Assembly: GCF_036655075.1 (NCBI RefSeq) | Contig: NZ_JAVVQU010000005.1 | Span: 1-64,000 of the forward strand | Length of the DNA: 64,000 nucleotides | Origin: Holtiella sp036655075 | GTDB taxonomy: Bacteria > Bacillota > Clostridia > Lachnospirales > Cellulosilyticaceae | Reading direction: 5' to 3' | Part shown: piece after piece, positions 1 to 9,050 of the stretch | Position numbering within the stretch: the stretch's first letter is position 1 | How the letters are laid out: every line of letters starts with the position of its first letter | The notes under the pieces: generated by a model | What the model was told of the DNA's origin: nothing | The model's database searches: none | What the model saw: the letters and a program-made list of their open reading frames with translations, nothing else | Program-made: the position numbers and the translations under genes

Positions 1-489
1 CATCTGACAATTTGTACTGTTAAGTAGTACTGACTTTGTCACTTAAAGTGACTTTCCCCTAAAGGGGTTAACTCATCTAAAATTTAACTTTGAAACAAGT
101 TCTTGTTAAATTAAGATTCGTTCTATGAATCGACTGGTTTAATGGTTACTATTTTATTTTCAATGTTCAAGCTTTATTTTATTTCTTATCTGCTGTGGTG
201 TTTCCCCCTCAGCGACATTGACTATGTTATCATACCACTTAACCATTGTCAACCAGTTTTATTCTTTTTTCCTCATTTTTTCTTATTTTATTGTAAACCT
301 CTATTTTATATGCTCTACTTCTACCTATTATCCCTTATTTTATTTAGATTATACGCCTCTCCCTACTCAAATGATTAGCACTATGTTTTTCGATTTAAAG
401 AAGTTCTGCTTTCTTCTTAACTCAGAAGAAAGCTACCCTATCCTCCATGAGAATAAGATAGCTTTTATTCATTAGATTTTTTCTTTTAA
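1..489. other. Gene-free left edge, T-rich on the plus strand
   Basis: No believable gene is visible in this stretch. The open frames on the plus strand are strings of Phe, Tyr and Leu that arise from T-rich DNA and have no ribosome site. A short C4/G4 inverted repeat lies near 56-66, and a terminator-like hairpin for the gene ending at 490 lies at 429-465. The rest looks like ordinary AT-rich spacer. Confidence 0.6.
429..465 (-). terminator. Probable terminator of the NMT1-type ABC operon
   Basis: AAAGCTA at 429-435 pairs with TAGCTTT at 459-465 and the stem extends inward with two mismatches. On the minus strand it follows the stop at 490 and is followed by a pyrimidine-rich stretch. It is a modest rather than a strong terminator. 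Confidence 0.5.
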
Positions 490-1503
490 CTATTTCATAA
501 CATTCTCTGCATATTGTGTTGTCACAATCTTTTCGTATGGTGCCCTTGTCTCAAGTTCTCCTGCAAGTTCCATAACATCCATCAATCTACTTAAACTTTC
601 TTCTTTAAGTATTGGATTTTCACACCATGCGTCTATTTCTTGGTATCTATTAACAACTGTTGTTAAATCTTCAAGTGAGAGTTCTGTAAAATGTGGGGAT
701 ATAATTTTCGCAATTTCTTCAGCCTCATGTGTCTGTACAAACTGTTGTCCTTTGTAGATAGCTCTTGTAAACCTTTCAATAATATCTTGGTTTTTTTCCA
801 TATATGATGAAAGTGCACTGTAGGCTGTATAAGGAATTTCTCCTGTTTCTTCTCCTACAGATGCCATAATATAACCTTGATTTTCTTTTTCCAATGCTGT
901 TGCTAGTGGCTCAAACAAAGTTACATAATCGCCTTCACCACCAGTGAATGCTCCTGCCATAACTGCAAATTGAATATCTGTCCTTACATTAACTTCTCCA
1001 CCTGCTGTATCTTCACCTATGGTCAGTCCACTATTTTTAATGCCGTATTCCAAAGTCATTTCTGGCACTCCACCTTTTCTTCCACCAAGAATTTCTTTTC
1101 CTGCTAAATCATTAAAGGCAAAGTTTTCGTTAGCTTCTCTTCCTACTATAAAGCTACCATCTCTTTTGGTAAGTTGTGCAAAGCAAACTGAATAATCTTT
1201 GCTCCCTTGGTTATACACATATATAGAAGCTTCTGGCCCCATAAGCCCTACTTGAACTTCTCCTGATAGCAATGCTGCCATTGTCTTATCTGCACCTTGT
1301 GCACCTAAGAGTTCTACTTCAATGCCTTCTTCTTCAAAGAACCCATGCTCCATTGCTACATATTGGGGTGCATAGAATACAGAATGCGTTACCTCTGCTA
1401 CTTTAATTTTTTCCAATCCACCTTGCTGTTTGTTACATCCTACACCAATCATAGCTAGTGCTAAAACAAGTACTATGCCTACTAACGATTTCATACGTTT
1501 CAT
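490..1503 (-). CDS. ABC transporter substrate-binding lipoprotein, NMT1/THI5-like
   Basis: This is the extracellular solute receptor of an ABC importer. The 337-residue product begins with a basic, hydrophobic lipoprotein signal ending in a lipobox with Cys23 (IGVGC), so it should be lipid-anchored outside the membrane. The rest resembles the NMT1/SsuA/ThiY family of periplasmic-binding-protein-like folds, with the pattern of an aromatic ligand pocket near the start (HSVFYAPQYVAMEHGFF). The start is supported by AGGTGA seven bases upstream. It is the last gene of a three-gene unit with the permease and ATPase. Family members carry sulfonates, taurine, thiamine pyrimidine precursors or other small molecules; the sequence does not decide which, and I see no thiamine riboswitch or thiamine genes nearby. 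Confidence 0.9.
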   Translation of the reverse strand: MKRMKSLVGIVLVLALAMIGVGCNKQQGGLEKIKVAEVTHSVFYAPQYVAMEHGFFEEEGIEVELLGAQGADKTMAALLSGEVQVGLMGPEASIYVYNQGSKDYSVCFAQLTKRDGSFIVGREANENFAFNDLAGKEILGGRKGGVPEMTLEYGIKNSGLTIGEDTAGGEVNVRTDIQFAVMAGAFTGGEGDYVTLFEPLATALEKENQGYIMASVGEETGEIPYTAYSALSSYMEKNQDIIERFTRAIYKGQQFVQTHEAEEIAKIISPHFTELSLEDLTTVVNRYQEIDAWCENPILKEESLSRLMDVMELAGELETRAPYEKIVTTQYAENVMK

Positions 1504-1577
1504 GCTTTATTCACCTCATACTAATTGGGATATTTTTACATTGCATACTATAGCATAAGCACAATACTTGGCCAGTG

Positions 1578-2393
1578 TTACCTTTTTGACCAATATAATT
1601 TTTCAATTAGGCTAATTCCTTCATACATAATCCATGCACATAAAGCTAGTACAACTACACCCATCATAACCAAGTCTAATCTAAACACCTGCCCTCCATA
1701 TACAATAAGATAACCTATACCATTACGTGAAACTAAGAATTCACCTACAATAACACCTACCCAAGATAGACCTATGTTAATCTTAATGATATTAATAATG
1801 TTTCCTACATTAGCTGGCAAAATAAGCTTTGTAAGTATCTGCCACTTATTTGCTCCAAAGCTTTTTAACATTTGTATTTTTTCTTCCTCTACATTAATAA
1901 AGTAGTTATACCCTGCCAAAATTGTACTTACAATAGAAATCGTAATAGCAATGACGACTATGCCTCTAATGCCTGCACCTGCCCATACAATAATAATAGG
2001 TGCCAGTGCCGTTTTAGGCAGCGCATTTAATACGACTAGAAATGGATCAGATATTTTGGACAAAGTGGGTGACCACCATAAAATGATTGCAACAAGTAGA
2101 CCCAATACTGTGCCTATAACAAATCCCAGTATGGTTTCCCAGACAGACACAGCGATATGGGTAAAAATCGTTCCATTAGAAAGGTAATCCATAAATAGCT
2201 TTACAATTGCAGATGGACTACTTAATAAAAATGTATTAATAACACCTATTCGAGCTAAGATTTCCCATAATGCAACAAAGACTATAATCGTCAGGATTTG
2301 TACGCCTATAATCGTTCTTTTTTTCTTCTTTTTTTCTCTAATATAATTATTGTAACCCGGACTTAGTTGTTGCTCTTCTTTATTTACTTTCAT
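1578..2393 (-). CDS. ABC transporter permease, SsuC/TauC/ThiX type
   Basis: The 271-residue membrane protein has the usual six hydrophobic segments of BPD_transp_1 permeases, preceded by a lysine-rich cytoplasmic N-terminus (KKKKK near residues 16-21). The EAA-like loop that docks on the ATPase lies around residues 175-195 (SFGANKWQILTKLILPA). It forms the membrane channel of the importer encoded with the ATPase just upstream and the lipoprotein downstream. Its start overlaps the end of the ATPase gene by 14 bases, which indicates translational coupling. Substrate is unknown for the same reasons as for the binding protein. Confidence 0.92.
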   Translation of the reverse strand: MKVNKEEQQLSPGYNNYIREKKKKKRTIIGVQILTIIVFVALWEILARIGVINTFLLSSPSAIVKLFMDYLSNGTIFTHIAVSVWETILGFVIGTVLGLLVAIILWWSPTLSKISDPFLVVLNALPKTALAPIIIVWAGAGIRGIVVIAITISIVSTILAGYNYFINVEEEKIQMLKSFGANKWQILTKLILPANVGNIINIIKINIGLSWVGVIVGEFLVSRNGIGYLIVYGGQVFRLDLVMMGVVVLALCAWIMYEGISLIEKLYWSKR

Positions 2394-3132
2394 AGACGTC
2401 TAGCTCCTTCCACAACACATCGAAATAATCTTTAAACTCTGGTGCCTTTCTAGACACTAAAGGGGTTCTTTCTTTATCTACAGTTAATTCAATGTCATAA
2501 ATATGTTTAATCGTTGCTGGTCTTTTTGAAAGCACGGCAATCTGGTCGCACATAGCGATAGCTTCTGATATATCATGGGTTACCAAAATAGCATCTTTAT
2601 GCTCTTTTCTTATAATCTTGTAGATATCATCACTTACCATAAGCCTTGTTTGATAGTCCAGTGCTGAAAATGGCTCATCTAGCACTAAAACATCCGGGTC
2701 TGTTGCTAAGGTTCTAATTAATGCAACCCTTTGCCTCATTCCGCCTGATAGTTCTTTTGGATATCTATTTCTAAACTCCCATAATCCATAAATTTCAAGT
2801 AAATATTCTATTCTTTTTATTGCTTCTTCATTAACTTTTTTTTGTATCTCTAATCCTATCGTAATATTATCCATAATGGTACGCCATTCCAATAGATGAT
2901 CTTTTTGAAACATATACCCTACTTTGCCTTCTATTTGAACTTCTCCACTTGTAGGTGTGAGCAAATGCGTTAATATATTAAGAAGTGTAGACTTTCCACT
3001 TCCTGATGGCCCTAAAATACCTAAAATTTTCCCTCTTTCAAGTACAAAATTAACATCTTGTAAAACAACTATTTCGCCTTCATCTGTATAGAAATTCTTA
3101 TAAATATTTTTCATTTCGATAATATTTGTCAC
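2380..3132 (-). CDS. ABC transporter ATP-binding protein, SsuB/TauB type
   Basis: The 250-residue ATPase powers the importer. Walker A is GPSGSGKST (about residues 41-49), the Q-loop is in GYMFQKD, the signature is LSGGMRQR, Walker B is VLVLDEP and the switch histidine follows in VTHD. The short Q-loop region and the EWRT motif are typical of the nitrate/sulfonate/taurine subfamily. Translation starts at a GTG with a GGGAGG ribosome site 7-8 bases upstream. It is the first gene of the operon; the previous transcription unit ends in a strong terminator at 3211-3247, so the operon has its own promoter in the roughly 80-base gap, where I see only weak matches. Confidence 0.93.
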   Translation of the reverse strand: MTNIIEMKNIYKNFYTDEGEIVVLQDVNFVLERGKILGILGPSGSGKSTLLNILTHLLTPTSGEVQIEGKVGYMFQKDHLLEWRTIMDNITIGLEIQKKVNEEAIKRIEYLLEIYGLWEFRNRYPKELSGGMRQRVALIRTLATDPDVLVLDEPFSALDYQTRLMVSDDIYKIIRKEHKDAILVTHDISEAIAMCDQIAVLSKRPATIKHIYDIELTVDKERTPLVSRKAPEFKDYFDVLWKELDVYESK

Positions 3133-3210
3133 TTTATTCCCTCCCCTGGTATAAATTGTATCTAATTCATAATATTAGTCGTCGGATACTAAAGTGCTTG
3201 GCTACTAAAA

Positions 3211-3247
3211 GATAAAAGCGCAGGACAACACATCCTGCGCTTTTATC
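3211..3247 (-). terminator. Strong terminator of the DUF5711-cvpA unit
   Basis: A perfect 15-bp stem (3211-3225 with 3233-3247) closes a 7-nt loop. It lies 34 bases after the cvpA stop on the minus strand, and the 3' arm ends in a run containing TTTTATC. Confidence 0.85.
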
Positions 3248-3280
3248 TTCTTTATTCATTTTATTATATAACTCTGTTTA

Positions 3281-3961
3281 TCAAAGCTTTAAATTGACTA
3301 GTGCTTCTAAAAGAATATTGTGGTTATAAAAGAGCGTCATTAAGTAAGACTCTTCTACTAACATTTCAAGTCCTGCAAATTGTGGAATCATAATCAGAAA
3401 AGGGATGACAAGACATATAATCCATATAATAAGCATGCCTTTAATAATGCCTACTATAAATCCGCCCCATGTATTAGCTGTTTTTAAAATAGGTAGCTTT
3501 GCCACTAAATCCAGTACACCTACTGCTAGAGTAAGCCCCACTTTAATGACTATAAAACATATAACAACTGCTATTGCCATCATACATGTATTCGCAACAA
3601 ATGTCACAATGTACTCAACCAGTGTAGAAACTCCCAACAAATTATAAATCTCTGGATTATTATTCTCTATGAGCTGATTAGTCATAAATTCTGGCATCCA
3701 CTTAAAGTTTTCTCTTATAAGTTGGGCCTGAGCTTGTAACCCTACATTCCCCATCTCCGGCAATAAGTTTTTTACCCCTTCTTGAATGGTTGTATACAAA
3801 GGGGTTAGCTTAAGTATTGTTTCTATAATCGGATAGACAAAAAAAGCAAGTACAAGTGCAAGTATAGATGAAAAAACTTGATACAGAGTTCTTATCAATC
3901 CTACTTTAGCTGCTATTAACGCCGTTATAAGGATAATTACTATAATGACTAAATCTAACAT
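3281..3961 (-). CDS. CvpA family membrane protein
   Basis: The 226-residue product begins with the typical CvpA start (LDLVIIVIILITALIAAKVGLIRTL is the conserved hydrophobic opening) and contains about four membrane helices: residues 1-20, 25-45, 120-150 and 165-195. CvpA proteins are needed for colicin V production and envelope homeostasis in proteobacteria; in clostridia the role is unproven. The ATG overlaps the stop of the upstream DUF5711 gene (TAATG), so the two proteins are translationally coupled and probably act together at the membrane. Confidence 0.88.
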   Translation of the reverse strand: MLDLVIIVIILITALIAAKVGLIRTLYQVFSSILALVLAFFVYPIIETILKLTPLYTTIQEGVKNLLPEMGNVGLQAQAQLIRENFKWMPEFMTNQLIENNNPEIYNLLGVSTLVEYIVTFVANTCMMAIAVVICFIVIKVGLTLAVGVLDLVAKLPILKTANTWGGFIVGIIKGMLIIWIICLVIPFLIMIPQFAGLEMLVEESYLMTLFYNHNILLEALVNLKL

Positions 3962-5139
3962 TACTTTGTCCCCCTTTGGTTCATCGGATTAAGTACTTTG
4001 ACCTCATTCTTAGTTACAGCAATAAGCTTATTACCTACATATAAGACTTTGCTTACATCTTGAGTTGCTTCAAAAGTAAACTTAACCTCACCCTTTTTGT
4101 TATAACCTATAAATTGCTGACCTTGTCCTAAAATAACCCCTTTTTCTGTAGCATTAAAATAGGTTATAGATCGGTCAAATTCCAGGCTACTTATCTCTTC
4201 CCCTACTGTATTAAATAGACTCAATTTATCTTTTGATGAAGAACTCGTTCCTCCACCTGTACTAACAACTGGAAGATATTGGCTTCCCTTAATATCTCCA
4301 TCTACATAAGGCGTATATTTTAAATAAAGATTAGGAATCTCCTTTATTTTTTCTCCTTGCATATTATAGAAGGTAATTCTACTATCTCCTATTGCTACCC
4401 ATGTGTTTTGATTGATAAACTCAATCTCATAAATAATATTGTCTTTTTCATCTATACCATACTTGGCGTTGAAAACCTCTTCTGTCCCAGTCTTATTAAT
4501 AATAATAGCATTTAATACAGAACTTACTACAGGATTGTATAGATCGACATAGCTTACGAGTAGGAGTTGCCTATCTGGTGATACTTCCGCACTAATAGGA
4601 AAACCCGCATCCTTAATATAAGATACGCCTTTTACCCCTAGCAACTCACCACTGCTACTATACGCTGATGTAATATGCCCATCTTCTGTCTTCTCAATTG
4701 TTGCTACATCTCCATTAGTATTTACTGAAAAATAAATAATCGGCTCTGTAGTCTGTACTTCTCCGCGTTTTCCTTTTTCATTAAAAATATATACTTTCTT
4801 ACCATCTTTGTTGGCAATCGCAAAATAATTCCCTTTATGTTTGACTATTGGTTTGTCTAAAGTAAGGGCATTATTCCACATTTCATTCCCTTTTAAATCG
4901 TATGCCGTTATTCCATCTTGGGTTAATCGAATAACTTGATTTGCATTTACATCTATGTATTCATTTTTTTGTTCTGAATGAGAAAACAAAGTATTCCCCA
5001 TCTCGTACTGTACCATTTCTTCATTAACCTTTGCCCATTGCAGTATGCCAATCCCTGTAATACAAATAAATAGTACACCTAAAAGGATCCAGGTTGTTTG
5101 TTTACCCGTAAGAAGCTTCTTCTCCTTCTGCACCCTCAT
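3961..5139 (-). CDS. Membrane-anchored beta-propeller-like protein (DUF5711 type)
   Basis: The 392-residue product has one N-terminal membrane helix (about residues 14-34) after a basic cytoplasmic tip. The remaining 350 residues are extracytoplasmic and rich in repeated strands with patterns such as DLKGNEMWN, NEKGKRGEV and NKKGEVKF, like the PQQ/WD-type repeats of DUF5711 proteins. I place it in that family from its architecture and its neighbour: DUF5711 genes commonly sit beside cvpA in Lachnospiraceae. No enzymatic motif is visible. It is the first gene of the two-gene unit ending at the terminator at 3211-3247. Its function is unknown; a sensor or scaffold role with CvpA is an inference. 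Confidence 0.75.
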   Translation of the reverse strand: MRVQKEKKLLTGKQTTWILLGVLFICITGIGILQWAKVNEEMVQYEMGNTLFSHSEQKNEYIDVNANQVIRLTQDGITAYDLKGNEMWNNALTLDKPIVKHKGNYFAIANKDGKKVYIFNEKGKRGEVQTTEPIIYFSVNTNGDVATIEKTEDGHITSAYSSSGELLGVKGVSYIKDAGFPISAEVSPDRQLLLVSYVDLYNPVVSSVLNAIIINKTGTEEVFNAKYGIDEKDNIIYEIEFINQNTWVAIGDSRITFYNMQGEKIKEIPNLYLKYTPYVDGDIKGSQYLPVVSTGGGTSSSSKDKLSLFNTVGEEISSLEFDRSITYFNATEKGVILGQGQQFIGYNKKGEVKFTFEATQDVSKVLYVGNKLIAVTKNEVKVLNPMNQRGTK

Positions 5140-5194
5140 TCCTCCTATGCATTAACTTTTTATTTTTATCATACACTATTCATCTTACAATTTC

Positions 5195-5228
5195 AAAGTC
5201 CCTTTACCATATTTGGTAAAGGGACTTT
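5195..5228 (-). terminator. Hairpin downstream of glgA
   Basis: A perfect 15-bp stem (5195-5209 with 5214-5228) with a 4-nt loop begins 11 bases after the glgA stop. The following bases on the minus strand are only weakly U-rich, so termination may rely on the very stable stem. Confidence 0.7.
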
Positions 5229-5238
5229 GTATGTAGGA

Positions 5239-6705
5239 CTATGCCATAATGCGTTTATACATTGCTTCATATACTTGTGCTGAATGATTCCATGAAAAAC
5301 AAGTATTCATTGCATTCAATTGAACTTGTTTAAAATCACTTGGTTTATTTTTATAACATTCATAAGCTTCTTCTATTTTCTTGTACAACCAATAACCACA
5401 GTAATCTACAAACTCAAATCCTGTTCCTTCTTTTGTGAGGTCATTGTAATGAATAACAGTATCCTTTAATCCGCCTGTTTGTCTTACAACAGGTACACTA
5501 CCATATCTCATTGCCATCATTTGACCAAGTCCGCAAGGTTCAAATGCAGATGGCATAAGGAATATATCCGTAGAAGCATAGATTTTCTGTGCAAGTGCTT
5601 CATCAAATTTAAGATGAATACTTACACGTTTATTATACTTAGCCTCTAAGTATTTAAACATCTCTTCATATTCATACTCTCCGGTTCCCAGCAGTACAAA
5701 CTGAATATCCATTTCCATAATTTTATCCATAATCCACTGATTATCTAAACTTTGCTTCATTAGATCAAATCCTTTTTGATCTGTAATACGTGAAATGACC
5801 CCAATCATCATTGAGTCAGTTTGCTCTAACCCATATTCATTTTGGAAAGCACGTTTATTCAGTTTGCGTCTTTCTATATGTTCTACATCATAACGTTCAT
5901 AAATATATGTATCTGTTTCCGGATTGTAGCGCTCATAGTCAATACCATTTAAAATGCCACATACTTTATTGTAGAGTTTTTTCTCTAGAAGTTCATTAAG
6001 TCCACACCCATACTCCCATGTTTTGATTTCTTCTGCATAAGTTGGACTTACTGTTGTAATTTGGTCACTATAAAGTAACCCAGCCTTCATAAAACTCATC
6101 CCACCGTTAAATTCTAAGGCTTCTGATGAAGCATATCCTTCATCTAATTCAAGTACATCTAGTACTTGTTCTTTCCCAAAAATACCTTGATATTTCATAT
6201 TATGAATAGTAAATACTGATTTTATCTTTTCATAAAAAGGATCCACGCGATATTTCTGATTTAACATCAAACAAATAGGACCTGTTTGCCAGTCATTGCA
6301 ATGAATAATGTCTGGTTGGAAATCAATATGCTTCAACAATTCTAATACACTTTTGCAAAAGTATGCAAAACGTTCATAATCATCATGTTGACCATAAAAT
6401 TCATCCCTTTGGAAGTAATGCTCACTTCTTATGAAGTAAGTAGGTACAATCGTATCATCATAATATACACCTACTCCTTCTTTTCTCCAATTTACCCAAA
6501 CATCAAAACTTGTTACATAGTGTGTCTCATGCTCAAAAAACTTATTTTCCATTTGCTTATAATATGGCATGACTACACGAATATCTACTCCATTTTCCTT
6601 TAACTTTTTAGGCAACGCCCCTGCTACATCTGCTAAACCTCCTGTCTTTGCATATGGTGCAACTTCTGATGCAACAAAAAGACATTTTAACGGTTGTTTT
6701 TTCAT
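5239..6705 (-). CDS. glgA: Glycogen synthase (ADP-glucose type)
   Basis: The enzyme transfers glucose from ADP-glucose to the non-reducing end of an alpha-1,4-glucan in the cytoplasm. The 488-residue length is normal for bacterial GlgA. The N-terminal Glyco_transf_5 domain carries the ADP-glucose-binding KTGGL motif at residues 20-24 (ASEVAPYAKTGGLADV). The C-terminal GT-B domain has the catalytic-site segment FEPCGLGQMMAMRYG. A GGGGGA ribosome site precedes the ATG. The usual partners glgC, glgD and glgB are not in the window; the gene stands alone between two terminators, so glycogen metabolism here is split over several loci or controlled separately. Confidence 0.96.
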   Translation of the reverse strand: MKKQPLKCLFVASEVAPYAKTGGLADVAGALPKKLKENGVDIRVVMPYYKQMENKFFEHETHYVTSFDVWVNWRKEGVGVYYDDTIVPTYFIRSEHYFQRDEFYGQHDDYERFAYFCKSVLELLKHIDFQPDIIHCNDWQTGPICLMLNQKYRVDPFYEKIKSVFTIHNMKYQGIFGKEQVLDVLELDEGYASSEALEFNGGMSFMKAGLLYSDQITTVSPTYAEEIKTWEYGCGLNELLEKKLYNKVCGILNGIDYERYNPETDTYIYERYDVEHIERRKLNKRAFQNEYGLEQTDSMMIGVISRITDQKGFDLMKQSLDNQWIMDKIMEMDIQFVLLGTGEYEYEEMFKYLEAKYNKRVSIHLKFDEALAQKIYASTDIFLMPSAFEPCGLGQMMAMRYGSVPVVRQTGGLKDTVIHYNDLTKEGTGFEFVDYCGYWLYKKIEEAYECYKNKPSDFKQVQLNAMNTCFSWNHSAQVYEAMYKRIMA

Positions 6706-6760
6706 AATATATTCCCCCTTTAAAGAAATTAATTTAATTATACAAAAATTTCAATAAAAT

Positions 6761-6785
6761 TACCAACAGAATTATTCTGTTGGTA
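6761..6785 (-). terminator. Terminator overlapping the end of the MPN-LysM gene
   Basis: Arms of 12 bases (6761-6772 and 6774-6785) form a perfect inverted repeat that includes the stop codon at 6772-6774. The minus-strand sequence after it is T-rich. Confidence 0.7.
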
Positions 6786-8199
6786 TCTTTATTGTTTGTC
6801 CTACATAGATATTATCGCCATTTTCCAAGTCATTCATCGCAATAATTTCTTTTGTCCTAAGCTCGGTTTTGTAATGATCATAACTAATTTTTCTTAAAGA
6901 GTCCCCTTCTTGCACAACATATTCCATATAGTCTTCACTACTTGCAGTTGTTGATTCTTCATCCTTTGTAGCAGGTACCGTGGCCTCATCCACTTTATTT
7001 TCTTCTACTTTATTTTCTTCTACTTTACTTTCTTCTTCATTCGCTATTTGGTCACCCTCAGACGCTTCCTCTTCTACTTCAGTAGGTTCGGTTGTTGCAA
7101 CTTCATCTACATCTGTTGTTTCATCTTCTTCAGCCGGTGCATCTACTTCCTCTGTTGTATCATCAGATGGTTTTGCACTAGAGTTGTCAATAATAGTAAC
7201 TTGTGAAGTTGCAGCATCTATAGCTTCTTCGGGACTAATTACAAATTGTGCTTCTTCATCCACATTTATAGTCGCATCCCCTATATTTCCTTGCGTATTT
7301 TGTGTAACTTGAGTTAATTCATTTTGTAAAGTTTGAATTTTAGCATTTTGATCATTCATTTTTAAAACAACTGCTGAGAGTGCAAGTAAAGCAATACTTG
7401 CAGCAATAACTGTTAAGTTCATTTTTTTCTTTTGTTCATACTCTTTCTTGCGAATCTTTCCTATTTCTCTAAATTGATTCACAACATTATCATCTACCTC
7501 TTCTTTTTCTACACTTATAAAAGGTCTATCTAGCATATACTGTTGCATGCAAGGATTCTTATCATAGTACAAATAATAACCACTTTGCTCTTTTAATGTA
7601 TCATCTTCATAAACGTAAAATGTCTCAATCTTATTAATAGGATCTACTAATAAGAGTAATGTTCCTTCTTTTTCAAAGACCTCTCGATGTGCCTTTACTT
7701 CTTTCATTGTAAGCATTGTGCCATATCCAGGTTGCATATGTAGCCACCCAATAAGATTTGCACCTGGGAAGTACTTTTCTTGTTCTTCCCTAAGACTTGC
7801 CACCACATCCTCGTTAATCCACTCCTCATCTTGAGAAAGTAGTTCTTTTGCTACGGGCATAATTCCACAAATAATAGTCTCTTTACTATCTGGATAGTAC
7901 TCACCCACTATAACTGCAGCATGTTCACTGGCCAAATCTGTATTTGCATACTGATAAATATATGTATAAACATAGTCTTCAAGATAAATAACGTGGTCAC
8001 AATCTGTGTCACCCATTGGTCTTACAGAATCAATATTTTCGATTAATGCATTATATCTTTCTTCTGCTTGTCCACTTGCCTCTTGTAGATTTGCTTGTGC
8101 TGTCATTTCCTCTACAGCAATTACTTTAGCTTGATTTTCTTGCGTTTTTTCAGCCTCCTTATTACGCTTTTTATTTGGGTCATAGATAATTGTTCCCAT
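6772..8199 (-). CDS. Membrane protein with degenerate MPN/JAMM domain and C-terminal LysM
   Basis: The 475-residue product has three parts. Residues about 65-235 look like an MPN (JAB1/Mov34) fold: the segment SEHAAVIVGEYY resembles the Glu strand, and GWLHMQPGYG-x-LTMKE matches the spacing of the HxHx7SxxD metal site but reads HxQx7TxxE (His154, Gln156, Thr164, Glu167). Residues about 261-280 are a membrane helix. A long acidic Thr/Glu/Val linker with the EENKV repeat follows, and residues 427-475 are a LysM domain (YVVQEGDSLRKISY) that should bind peptidoglycan outside. I start at 8199, because GGAAGAGGG lies just upstream and the earlier ATG at 8244 has no ribosome site. The gene sits alone. 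A catalytic isopeptidase role is unlikely given the lost ligands; an MPN scaffold inside linked to wall binding outside is an inference. Confidence 0.75.
   Translation of the reverse strand: MGTIIYDPNKKRNKEAEKTQENQAKVIAVEEMTAQANLQEASGQAEERYNALIENIDSVRPMGDTDCDHVIYLEDYVYTYIYQYANTDLASEHAAVIVGEYYPDSKETIICGIMPVAKELLSQDEEWINEDVVASLREEQEKYFPGANLIGWLHMQPGYGTMLTMKEVKAHREVFEKEGTLLLLVDPINKIETFYVYEDDTLKEQSGYYLYYDKNPCMQQYMLDRPFISVEKEEVDDNVVNQFREIGKIRKKEYEQKKKMNLTVIAASIALLALSAVVLKMNDQNAKIQTLQNELTQVTQNTQGNIGDATINVDEEAQFVISPEEAIDAATSQVTIIDNSSAKPSDDTTEEVDAPAEEDETTDVDEVATTEPTEVEEEASEGDQIANEEESKVEENKVEENKVDEATVPATKDEESTTASSEDYMEYVVQEGDSLRKISYDHYKTELRTKEIIAMNDLENGDNIYVGQTIKIPTE
6992..7036. repeat. Three tandem 15-bp units inside the MPN-LysM gene
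   Basis: The 15-base unit CTTTATTTTCTTCTA occurs twice exactly (6992-7006, 7007-7021) and once with changes (7022-7036). In the protein it encodes a repeated five-residue acidic unit (VEENK) in the linker between the membrane helix and LysM. Such units expand and shrink by slippage, so linker length may vary between strains. Confidence 0.85.
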
Positions 8200-8427
8200 A
8201 GTACACCCTCTTCCATTTTTATCCATTTTGTACTTTATAAGCATACTATATGCTTCAAAAATAATTTAACCTTTCGTGTCGAGGGTACCTAAATTTTTAT
8301 CTTTCTTTTTTTACAGAAGAAGACAGGTTATTTTTTACCAAAAATTGTTATAGGATTTCGTGTAAAAACATAAATAAATAGTCCATTATTTGGTAAACTA
8401 TAATACTAATGAAAGTGGTGATATGTA

Positions 8428-9006
8428 GTGGATTCTACCTTACTTAAAAGAAACAAACCTCATTATATTAGTATTGATGACTCAAATCATTTTACAATGT
8501 TTTGTGATGCATTGTACAACTTGTTAGCAGCATTGCTTCCTCAATATAATGACGAACTGGTTATTATATGTATAGGCACTGATCGTGCAACGGGTGATAG
8601 CTTAGGCCCTTTAATTGGATATAAATTACTTGATTTAGAATTTGAAAAAGTTCATATTTATGGAAATCTAGATACTCCTGTTCATGCAAAAAATTTAGAA
8701 GATATAACAGTCACTGTCCAAAACAAACATCCTCATGCACTTGTCATAGCTATTGATGCTTGCCTAGGTACTATGCAAAATGTAGGCTCTATCTCAATTG
8801 GAGAAGGCTCTATCAAACCTGGTGCTGGCGTTCAGAAAGAATTAACACCTATTGGTAATCTGCATATTACAGGTATTGTTAATTTCAGTAGCTTTATGAA
8901 TATGGTTGTTTTACAAAATACTAGGCTTTCCATTGTCATGCGTATGGCCGACATTATTTCAGGTGGCATTAGACACTGTATTTTTAAGTACTATGAACAC
9001 AAATAA
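8428..9006 (+). CDS. yyaC: YyaC-type spore protein (DUF1256), germination-protease-like fold
   Basis: The 192-residue product matches the YyaC/DUF1256 family: IICIGTDRATGDSLGPLIG near residue 50, the segment VIAIDACLGTMQNVGSI, and SIKPGAGVQKELTPIG, all conserved in putative sporulation proteins with the hydrogenase-maturation/GPR-like fold. In Bacillus the gene belongs to the sporulation set; the enzymatic activity is not established. Translation starts at a GTG with a G-rich AAGTGGTG ribosome site upstream. It is monocistronic, divergent from the MPN-LysM gene and convergent with the next gene through a shared terminator. I could not assign a clear forespore promoter. Confidence 0.9.
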   Translation: MDSTLLKRNKPHYISIDDSNHFTMFCDALYNLLAALLPQYNDELVIICIGTDRATGDSLGPLIGYKLLDLEFEKVHIYGNLDTPVHAKNLEDITVTVQNKHPHALVIAIDACLGTMQNVGSISIGEGSIKPGAGVQKELTPIGNLHITGIVNFSSFMNMVVLQNTRLSIVMRMADIISGGIRHCIFKYYEHK

Positions 9007-9049
9007 AAAGAGAGACAAGCTTATATAAATACACTCTTGTCCCTCTTTT
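9006..9049. terminator. Bidirectional terminator between yyaC and the next gene
   Basis: A 14-bp stem with one mismatch (9006-9019 with 9036-9049) has A-runs on the left and T-runs on the right, so it works for both convergent genes. Confidence 0.85.
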
Positions 9050-9050
9050 A

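Noticed and set aside
142..475. Plus-strand open frames of 78 and 85 codons near the left edge
   Set aside because: Strings of Phe/Tyr/Leu from T-rich DNA, overlapping each other in different frames and lacking ribosome sites.
3133..3210. Thiamine or other riboswitch upstream of the NMT1-type importer
   Set aside because: Only about 80 bases separate the first gene from the previous terminator, and no TPP-box sequence is present.
6980..7312. Plus-strand 110-codon Ser/Thr-rich open frame
   Set aside because: It is the reverse strand of the acidic linker of the MPN-LysM gene, with no ribosome site.
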